64,000 nucleotides of DNA from Diphasiastrum complanatum (Eukaryota > Streptophyta > Lycopodiopsida > Lycopodiales > Lycopodiaceae), in contig CM055103.1 of assembly GCA_029204225.1 (NCBI GenBank), forward strand, positions 47,070,703 through 47,134,702. Direction: 5' to 3'. The translations under genes and the position numbers were made by a program. Below the pieces are notes generated by a model, which saw only the letters and a program-made list of their open reading frames with translations, was not told where the DNA came from and ran no database searches. Positions 56,274 to 64,000 of this stretch are shown here, piece by piece. The stretch's first letter is position 1. Every line of letters starts with the position of its first letter.

Positions 56274-56580
56274 GTGAAACAGGACATTTCATGGCTGAAT
56301 GTAAAGCTAAAAACCAATACCATGCGGAATGTCCCGACTGTGTCCGTAAACACAGTTTCAAGGATTGTCCTAAACAATCTAACAGGATTCTTCCAGCACA
56401 TCATATCTCATCCAAACCTGTTAGAATTCTCACTAGAGCACAACGCCAACAACAAGAACAACATCAAAACCATGAAAACTCAGCTGATCCACATGGAAGC
56501 CATTTGACGGCTTCCACAATAACAAAAGACTACCTGGACCCAAAAGTGAAACAAAGGCAATACAATGAATTTTGAGATGA
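56274..56580 (+). pseudogene. Gag C-terminus with zinc-binding motif
   Basis: The frame reads HFMAECKAKNQYHAECPDC, then RKHSFKDCPKQ, a Cys/His cluster like the gag knuckle of Tat-type elements. The upstream gag body is gone. Stops at both ends. Confidence 0.6.
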
Positions 56581-56824
56581 GTTTTTGCAAGAGGAAGAAT
56601 ATATAGGAAGTCTGTTATCATCTCATATCTCCGAAAAGGAGCAATCCCTACAGGGACTTGAAGTATTTTCTAACCTACTGCAAGCTCAACTCACCATGTC
56701 GTTTCATACCGCAATAAAATCCTTCATTGGGCTTCAACGTTATATCCATTGCAGTTTTTGGCTGCCTACTATTCTTGATGAATAGCGAAAAGCAGAAAAG
56801 ATTCCTGAAATTCTCCAGATTCCT

Positions 56825-57560
56825 ATGAATCTGCTGAATATAGGTGTTGCTAAGGGGACTAGCATCACCCTACCTTTGTCCTATAAAGATTATACTGCAG
56901 TATCTGCTATCCTAGATAGCGAATCGAGTGTTAATATAATGGCTTTGTCCTTGGCAGAGTCATGGGGCTTCCATACCCTCGATCAACCACGATACAAACT
57001 TTGCATGGCTGATCAACGAGTTACCGACCCTGCTGGTCATTTATCAAATATAAAAGTTTGAATAGCAGGTGTCAAGTTTGTCATTGATTGTGTCATCTTA
57101 GACCTAGCAAAATATGCCAATACTTATAAACTCCTTCTTGGTACACCTGGCTCCAGATGGCAGGTGTTGTCCAAGATTGGAAACATAGCAAAATTACCTT
57201 TGGCAACCACGATAAACGAGTCACTGTTAACTCAAATGGCCATGTCAAGCCCGCCAAGGTATACGATGATTGGTCATCCACAAATATGACGAATCAGATA
57301 GTGTCCCGATCCAACCAAAAGGCCACTATATGAGATCTACGGACATAATCAATTGGGGTCGCGCACTAGCCACTATGGACTGTGCTGATTCCAATCGATG
57401 TTGTATCGAAACGGCTGTAGAAGATGTGGATATTCTCTCATCTTTTACTGACATTGACACACCCATCATCCCACTTATGATGATTGACCCAATTCCTATA
57501 GCTTGGTGCCCAGCAGAACCTAGTGTCTCTACGCCCATGTTTCGGAAGAAATAATTCTTT
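56825..57560 (+). pseudogene. Aspartic protease region
   Basis: SAILDSESSVNIMALSLAESWG is the active site with DSG changed to DSE, followed by DQRVTDPAGHLSNIKV. After a stop at 57061 other frames continue through a CVILDLAKYANTYKLLLG-type block (normally IVLDMP..YD.LLGRPW). Inactive. Confidence 0.78.
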
Positions 57561-57562
57561 CC

Positions 57563-59044
57563 ATGGATAATGTAGAAATGACGGATGAACATGTACTTCT
57601 ATATCTAGATGCACAAACTTATCTGCCAAAATCAATTTCTACGGAAATCAAGACACCAAGACCGTTGGCTCACGTCCAACTGACATCCAAAGCACAAAAC
57701 CCACAAGCATATAGGCCCAAGCGCAAAGTATATACCTGGGATGTGTATCCAGACAAAGTTTGGGACACAATTGACGAAGAGATGATCAATGAGGCAATCA
57801 CACTGCCAATTCAAAATCCTCAAAAACCTCGGTTACAAACAAATAAAATTGTCGATACAAAACTAACCGAGCGCCAAAAACAGATGCGTGCAAAGCTTAA
57901 GCAGCCAATAAAGCCCTTGTCTAACAATCAAGAATCCAAGCCATTGGACCAAGCTTCCACCTCCGGTAGTGACTCAACACAAATGATTCCCAAAGTTCCA
58001 GAAAACTTTGTGGAACCGCCTTTCGATCTTCCACAAAAATTTAAAGATTTCACACTGGATGACATTGTTATCCAGTTACCACAGCCGCATCGGGAACCTA
58101 CACCAAGTTCCAACTCCTTTGAAGGACCTTCTAAGACAATTCCACTAAACCTTAAAGATCTTGACGAGGAGATAGATCGAATAGTTTTTGTTGGTGCACA
58201 TTTGTCATCAACCCAACTTGCTGATCTGGAGACTTTACTACGCAAATACAGGGATGTATTTGCATGGAATCATGTAGAAATGAAAGGAATTCCACCTAAA
58301 ATAGTGGTCCATTGGATTCCTCCAGAAGACAATGCTAAGCCTGTTTGGGCTAAATCTTATTGAAGTAACCCCGTCTGTCGTGAGAGGATCGATGAGGATA
58401 TTAAGAAATTGTTGAAAGCTGGCTTCATTTATGAAGTACTGATTGGGTATCACCCATTGTGGTTGTACCCAAGAAACATGGCAAGCTTCGTATCTGTGTC
58501 GACCTCAAGAACCTTAATGCGGTTAGGAAGAAAGACCATTTTCTAGGAAATGGCAGGAGCTAAAGCTTTCAGCTTCTTGGATGGATTCAGCGGTTATTTC
58601 CTTGTTCAAATAGCCCCTGAAAATAAACATAAAATGACCTTTGCCATAGAGAACGAGGATTATGCTTATAACGTTATGCCTTTTGGCTTATGCCATGCCC
58701 CTTCAACGTTCCAGAGGGTCATGCAACTGGCCTTTCAAGATCTGTTACATCGGATTGTGGAGATTTATCTCGATGATCTAGGTGTACATTCTTCCGAAGC
58801 TACGCACCTTGACTCCCTGGAGAAAATCTTCATTCGCTATCGTAGATTTGGAATCTCACTAGACCCTGATAAATGCCAAATTTGGGTCACCCATGGGGTC
58901 GTACTCAGGCATATAATTTCAAAGGATGGCATTTCTACTAACCCATCAACAATCAAGGTTATAGTGGAAATGCCCTTACCTACAACAGTGAAGGAAAAGT
59001 ATATGTCTTCCTCAGTCATACAAATTATTATCACATCTTTATAA
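57563..59044 (+). pseudogene. Tat-like gypsy reverse transcriptase
   Basis: Frame 57563-58363 holds the linker and LETLLRKYRDVFAWNHVEMK. After a stop come RIDEDIKKLLKAGFIYEV, VVVPKKHGKLRICVDLKNLN, a frameshift near 58540, then AGAKAFSFLDGFSGYFLVQI, DYAYNVMPFGLCHAPSTFQR, the catalytic IVEIYLDDLGVHS and a LDPDKCQIWVTHGVVL block. The YLDD..VHS form and the D-K-C block are typical of Tat/Athila RTs. The RT stub at 10.5-10.9 kb is a relative. Confidence 0.92.
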
Positions 59045-59099
59045 TCGACTATGACGGCAAGGCACGCCTCATTTATTTAGTTGTGGTATATCCTCCCTG

Positions 59100-59580
59100 A
59101 CCGAAGAACAAATTAAGGCCTTTGAGGAGTTGAAAACAGCCCTCACCATGGCTCCCATACTTCGCTCGCCAGATTACATGAAAGAGTTTCATGTGCATAC
59201 TGAAGCAAGTAAGTATGCCATTGGAGGTCTTCTTGCGCAACCGGGCGAGTATGGTAAAGACTTCCTTGAGTAGGCAACTCGTGCCTACTGAAGTAAACTA
59301 TACAACCACCGAGAGAGAAGCATTGGCAATGGTCTATGTTGTGCAACAACTAAGACATTATCTATAAGGCCAGACCTTTCCATTCTACATAGACCATCGA
59401 GCCCTTCTATATATCGTTAACAAATCCTGTAAAACGGGACGTATATCTCGATGGCTGTTGATTTTAAAGGAATTTAATTTCTGCGTAGTCGTTTGGAAAG
59501 GGACCCAACATCTCATGGCGGACCACCTTTCCAGACTGCCAAGTGCTGAAAAAGCAACTGCACCAGTCAACGATGATCTC
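59100..59580 (+). pseudogene. Gypsy RNase H
   Basis: FEELKTALTMAPILRSPDY, YAIGGLLAQPGEYGK, YNHREREALAMVYVVQQLRH (start altered), FYIDHRALLYIVNK and HLMADHLSRLP. Stops near 59270 and 59365 split it. Confidence 0.88.
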
Positions 59581-60913
59581 CCTGATGCATGCCTTTTTTA
59601 GATTGATGCTATACCCTTATGGGCTGAGGAGATCACTCAGTTCCTCACAACAGGCAGACTCAAAGAAGGCCTGAGTATGGCGGCAAAAAGAAATTTTTTG
59701 CTAAAAGTAGCGCCCTTTTAGTTAATTGCGGGACAACTTTACAAAAGGAGCGTTGACGGTATCATTTGACGATGTGCTTATGAATCTGAGATATGACCGA
59801 TCATATCTCAGGCTCATGAGGGCATCGGAGGTGGCCACTTTTCTGTTGAAGCCACAGTGAAGATTATCCTTCGAGCAGGATTGTGGTGGCTGTCTTTGTT
59901 TATGGGCACCTTTGCTATCATTATAGCATGTGATGTCTGTCAATGAGCAAAGAAAAACACCCAAGCAAACTTCATGCCACTGACTCCCATTATAGAACAT
60001 GAAGCCTTCCATAAGTGGAAAATTGACTTTGTTGGACCAATCAGTCCAGCAGCCAAACATACCCAGTCTCGCTACATTCTCATAGCCACAGATTATGCCA
60101 CTAAGTGGGTTGAGGCTTGAGCAACGAGGGATGCCAACGAAAAAAAAGTCGTACGTTTTCTTTACGAAAACATTATTACACGTTTTGGCTATCCCATAGA
60201 GCTAGTTAAGTGATCACGGCACACATTTTTTAAATGCTATCATTGATAACCTCCTATACCATTACCTTGTTGTTCATAGTAAAAGTACACCACCGTACTA
60301 CCCTAGATGTAATGGCCAAACTGAATCAACTAACAAGACGATATGTAAAATTTTGACCAAGATAGTTGAAACCAGTCGCTCTGATTGGGAAACAAAACTC
60401 TTCTCAGCTGTCTGGCCTTACCGCACCACCCCGAAGAAAGCCACTGGGTGGGTTATCCCTTTCCACTTAATATATGGTCAAGAGGCGGTAATGCCTGTAG
60501 AATTCTTAGTACCTTCGCTAAGAGTCATGGAAGCTTTTTCAATAGATCTCTGTGAAAAAGCTGTAATCGAACAACAAGTCAAAACCAGGCTATTTACGTT
60601 AGCCCAGTTATGCGAGACAAGACTTATATCTTACCACGCACAACTGGTTAACAAACGACGCCAAAAGACCTGGCATGACTGCCACCTACGCAATAAAGAT
60701 CTACACTTAGGTGACCAGGTGTTTCTTTATACATCAAAAAAGCACCCCAACAAATTGAAATTCAGAAGTGAGGGGCCGTATGTTATTAATAAACTCTTTT
60801 TTAATGGTGCAGTCCAGTTGCAAACACTTGATAGGATACTCCTAGACACTGTCGTAAATGGTGATCGTCTACGGCGGTATTACGAACAGTTGTTCATTGT
60901 TGACCCAATTTAA
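59581..60913 (+). pseudogene. Gypsy integrase
   Basis: HHCC: HEGIGGGHFSVEATVK, then ACDVCQ and a stop before AKKN. Core: [14 protein letters not shown] (first D), then RFGYPIEL followed by a one-base frameshift before SDHGTHFLNAIIDNL (second D in the new frame), then RCNGQTESTNK (E). An open frame 60353-60913 gives the C-terminal part: TPKKATGW..PFHLIYGQEAVMPVEF, then GDQVFLYTSKKHPNKLKFRS, EGPYVINKLFFNGAVQLQTL and NGDRLRRYYEQ. Ends naturally at 60913. Confidence 0.9.
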
Positions 60914-61295
60914 CATCTTTTCCCTAGTATATATTTTACAATTTTTTTATTTTTATTTTATTTTCTAGCTTGTAATTCTCGTTTTGCATGCCTATTTTTC
61001 ACCTCGTTCCTTGTTTATACTGCATACCATTACTTATGTACTTTCTATGCATTTTTTTTTTCCTGTACATACTCATGGGTCATGGATGTTCTAGATCAAC
61101 AAATGATAGGCTACACCATAGAAAATGATTCTCACACTTTAGCCACCTCATCTCTGTCTGACTGGTATATCAGGCATACAAACATTCCTGGAGGTACATC
61201 TTTTCCATAAGAACTTCTACTCTGAGCCACAGTCATATTTTTTTTTTGAAGTTCTTCACTTGCATCAAACAGGTCCATTCCTTCATAATGAGGTT
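60914..61295. other. Spacer after pol
   Basis: T-rich, no gene and no LTR terminus recognised. Confidence 0.5.
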
Positions 61296-61665
61296 TTCTC
61301 AAATCTCAACCGAAGTGCTTCTCCCAAATCTCAACCGGAGCACTTCGCTTGAATCTCAACCAAAGCGCTCAGTTGAATCTCAACTGAAGCGTTCAGTGAA
61401 TCTCGACCGACGCGTCTTTGTCAGATCTCAACAGAAGCGTTTCTTTCAGATCTCAAGCGGAGTGTCTCTGTCAGATCTCAACCGGAGCGTTTTTTTCAGA
61501 TCTCAGCTGGAGCGTTTCTGTCAGATCTCAACCGGAGCGTCTCTATCAGATCTCAACCGAAGTTTTTCTATCAGATCTCAACCGGAGCGTTTCTATCAAA
61601 ACTCGACCAGAGCGACCTATTCGACCTCAACTGGCACAAATTGTTAAGTCTTGACCGGAGGCCCA
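61296..61665. repeat. Tandem array of ~25-bp units
   Basis: About 14 units of the form TCAGATCTCAACCGGAGCG plus TTTCTG, with lengths varying from about 24 to 27 bp. The ORF across it (61246-61647) is a translated repeat (ISTGVSLSDLNRS type) and not a real protein. Confidence 0.9.
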
Positions 61666-62718
61666 CATCACCGGTGGGATCAGTTTCAGATGGTTCCACC
61701 TCAGATGATGGAAGCTCATCCACAGGCTCACAACAACACTCGTCACCCTCACATATCATTGACGGGGGTGATGGAGCAACTACCTCTATGCCAACACCTG
61801 ACACGACAATATCTCAAGTCATTGGTCAGCCAGACAAAGTCACCACCCCACCCACATTGATTACCATGCCAACGCCACCGGCACAAGTTTTTTGGGGGGG
61901 AGGAGTGGGGACATCCAGTCCCCAAGATGCAGAAGGCGGCTCAACAATCACAAGGTCAACAACCACAAGCCCAACAAGTCCACACATTGGACACATCTTG
62001 ATATTTTGATGCTGCGGACCTGATGGAAATAAGTGACGATGAGCCAGAGAAGGTGGAGCAGCCAGGAAGAAGTCTGACCCCTCCACTAACCACCACCACC
62101 ACAACAGTTACTAACATCATCCCTCCACTCCCTCCACCTCCACCTCCACCTCCATCTTCAGCTCTAACACAACATTTATTTTTTGGTTTAGCCTCACCAT
62201 CCCACACTCTAGATCAGTACCCAACCCTCACTAACTCTGAGAAGCTCACCGAAGTAGCCAAACGCTCAATGATCGGCCTATCCGAAACAAGCTACCATAT
62301 GCATTGGTTGGTGAGCCAATATCAAATGCTCGAGAGCAAGGTCCAGCATCAAGACCAAAAAATTACACATCATAAGAAGCTGGCCAAAGAAAAAGAAAGA
62401 GAGACAGTGGAAATCAAATCCGTGATGGTTGGGCAGAAGATCACTCTGAAAGAGGTTCAGCAGCAACTAAAGCACCAGATGGTCCAAATCGGCTAAGTAC
62501 GAGATGGATCATCGGGTGCAATGACAGTCGATGCTCCTCTAGTCAAGCCCGAGGATATTCAATTCCAAGCCCCACAGGCCTCAGCCATCTGGATGGAAAA
62601 GTATGTAAGGCTAATCCAAGAACGAGAGGCCAAGAAGAAAAACTTCAAAAATATTGTGGCCAAGCAAGAGAAGATCATCCTGGAGTCAACGTGCAAGGCA
62701 CAAGCAGGCGCTCATTCA
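61641..62718 (+). pseudogene. Unrecognised ORF: low-complexity, Pro-rich, then coiled coil
   Basis: A Ser/Thr/Pro-rich frame ends at 62009. A second frame (62023-62496) starts MEISDDEPEKVEQPG, has a run of nine prolines, then a likely coiled coil (SQYQMLESKVQHQDQKITH, KEKERETVEIKS, LKEVQQQLKHQM). One TAA at 62494-62496 separates it from an in-frame continuation (62521 on; SAIWMEKYVRLIQEREAKKK). I do not recognise the protein. Position after a Tat-like pol and a repeat array suggests an additional ORF of that lineage, or the 5' ORF1/gag of a second element copy. Confidence 0.5.
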
Positions 62719-63497
62719 AGAAGCCACGGGACGATGATGGGAATGATGGAGCAGGGAATCAGGACAGGCACACCCAACCTTCAGACGATAGTTCGAGATC
62801 GGGTGGCTACAGAGCCGATGCTGCTTCTAGGACTTTTCTCCGATCCGCTCCCACCGTTAATCCCTCCTCCTACTCTGCATTTAATTTTGCCAAAACATTT
62901 ATTCCAACTTACCCGATCCTTTCATCTTCCCTCTCTCCATCACCTCCTAGCAAAATAATGGGCCCATCAAAAGGTCCAGCTGACACATACAAATCCCGAT
63001 GGGATGAGTTCCTCCAAAAAATCCACTCCCCCGATGCGGCGTATAATCTGTTAAACCCACCCCCTCCGAAACCTCTCGTTCCCACACCCCTCTCTCTAGA
63101 TCATTCCATCCCTGACCTTCCAGAAACTAACACCGACATGGGGGGTGATGATGACTTCCTGGCAAATCAACCAGAGACAAGAAGTTTCTCGCCCAGGCAA
63201 GACATGGGCACAGCTGAGACGTCGACAAGCGAGAGAGCTAAAGAAAAAGATATGGGCACCAAGGCCCTAGATGATTATCTGGCGAGGCCATCCCAACCAC
63301 ATAGGATATCTTCCTCTACCAGTCCTAGAGGAAAATTGGCTGACACAAGAGAGTCAGAGAAGTTTGAGAGGAAATACCCTCCCAACATGAGGGGAGGCAA
63401 AGAGGACGTAGATCAAAGCCAATACTCCACCAAGGCTGAGATCATTGCGGCATTACAACCGCAACCGGAGTGGCGGAATAATGTCCTAAAGGGGTAG
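62691..63497 (+). CDS. Unrecognised 268-codon ORF, Ser/Pro-rich
   Basis: Overlaps the previous frame, which it probably continues through a frameshift at about 62695-62715. The product is hydrophilic and disordered-looking (SSLSPSPPSKIMGPSKGP, KPLVPTPLSLDHSIPDLPE, SPRQDMGTAETSTSERA), ending EIIAALQPQPEWRNNVLKG. No signal peptide, membrane segment or known domain. The unusual openness for this window suggests relatively recent coding. Confidence 0.4.
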   Translation: MQGTSRRSFKKPRDDDGNDGAGNQDRHTQPSDDSSRSGGYRADAASRTFLRSAPTVNPSSYSAFNFAKTFIPTYPILSSSLSPSPPSKIMGPSKGPADTYKSRWDEFLQKIHSPDAAYNLLNPPPPKPLVPTPLSLDHSIPDLPETNTDMGGDDDFLANQPETRSFSPRQDMGTAETSTSERAKEKDMGTKALDDYLARPSQPHRISSSTSPRGKLADTRESEKFERKYPPNMRGGKEDVDQSQYSTKAEIIAALQPQPEWRNNVLKG

Positions 63498-64000
63498 CAG
63501 GCAACTCCAAGAGTATCCGAAGGCACCGGCATGGAAGCGAGTGGATCCTTTATACATGCCACTTAAACACAGAAATCCATGGCCGGTAGAAAAGCCACGA
63601 GTGGAGCTGGTAAACTGGCCAGTCATTCTGGAAATTTCAGAGAGAACCTCCTCGGATGATCTGAGGCTGCAGTTACTCGAGTTCGGGCACAAGTACAAAG
63701 CAAGTGCCGATCTTTGTGTGCAAGAAAGTGTCAAATATTGCAGATCTATGGCCTTTCTGATGTAGCAAGATTGTTTCTGGGATCGAGGCTTGGATCCCAT
63801 AAGATCAACCCGAATGTAGCTCTCTACTCGGAAGAAGACCATGAGATGATGGCCAGACTATACTACAGAATGTCGTCACGCTATGTGACCATGGTGGAAG
63901 ACTGACAAGAAATGGGCTTTGTGGAAAAGATAAGAGAATACCTGGGGCCTCTCAATTTCAAAACTAAGCTCTGCTTCCAAGTTTTTGAAACCCTGGGGCG
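63498..64000 (+). pseudogene. Continuation of unrecognised ORF, runs off the window
   Basis: Two overlapping frames (63541-63765, 63714-63905) read MDPLYMPLKHRNPWPVEKP, VELVNWPVILEISERTSSDD, then DVARLFLGSRLGSHKIN and YSEEDHEMMARLYYRMSSR, a stop, and EYLGPLNFKTKLCFQVFETL to the edge. The denser, mixed composition looks like a folded domain, possibly gag-like, shifted by one frameshift and one stop. Confidence 0.45.

Noticed and set aside
61246-61654. 133- and 78-codon repeat-protein-like frames
   Set aside because: The ~25-bp DNA repeat varies in length and shifts frame, and the repeat is present in an untranslated leader at 56 kb, so the protein repeat is a by-product.
61826-62207. Minus-strand Gly/Val-rich frames
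   Set aside because: Antisense of the Thr/Pro-rich plus-strand sequence; low complexity only.

Overview
This is an AT-rich stretch of plant nuclear DNA, almost certainly repeat-rich intergenic chromatin. The evidence is the mix of Ty1/copia and Ty3/gypsy polyproteins, primer-binding sites of the plant initiator-Met type (TGGTATCAGAGC), a Tat/Athila-like gypsy pol with a TGGCACC-type primer site, a hAT-like MITE, and long GA/CT and AT microsatellites. I cannot name the species. I found no intact host protein-coding gene, rRNA, tRNA or CRISPR array. Nearly everything recognisable is a retrotransposon in some state of decay, with insertions nested in one another.

Layout. 0-5.8 kb: a cluster of a recurring TCCATYRCTGG motif, two GA microsatellites, a copia RT relic, 2.9 kb of non-coding sequence and an LTR (5363-5824). 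5.9-10.5 kb: three copies of a small inverted-repeat element, two of them followed by a palindrome, around copia pol relics on both strands. 10.5-12.2 kb: a gypsy RT stub fused to a degenerate C48/Ulp1-like reading frame that retains plausible introns. 12.4-14.6 kb: a minus-strand copia 5' end (gag, primer site, LTR) abutting a plus-strand copia 3' end. 15.8-23.6 kb: an old plus-strand copia element split by a young minus-strand copia element (17019-22181) with a perfect 5-bp target duplication. 24.5-31.8 kb: another copia relic split by a minus-strand gypsy element. 32.4-33.0 kb: a related gypsy gag-protease fragment. 33-42 kb: mostly unassigned sequence with microsatellites, an LTR fragment of the young copia family, a 693-bp hAT-like MITE and a copia LTR end with primer site. 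42.2-48.9 kb: a complete plus-strand gypsy element of the same family as the one at 25-31 kb. 49.5-51.2 kb: minus-strand copia pol. 51.5-54.7 kb: a gag-protease-only element arranged in tandem around a shared LTR. 54.7-60.9 kb: a Tat-like gypsy element inserted in that element's right LTR. 60.9-64 kb: tandem repeats and unrecognised reading frames.

How the parts relate. The elements give a relative timeline. The copia at 17-22 kb is youngest (about 3 LTR differences in 655 bp) and keeps an 857-codon open frame, but has lost reverse transcriptase and RNase H, so it would need help in trans. The gypsy at 42-49 kb is older (about 28 differences in 489 bp). The other pol fragments have many stops and frameshifts. 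The less familiar items are the shared-LTR tandem of a gag-only element, the same ~25-bp repeat on both sides of the Tat-like pol, the ORFs at 61.6-63.9 kb, the MITE-plus-palindrome repeat, and the RT::C48 chimera.
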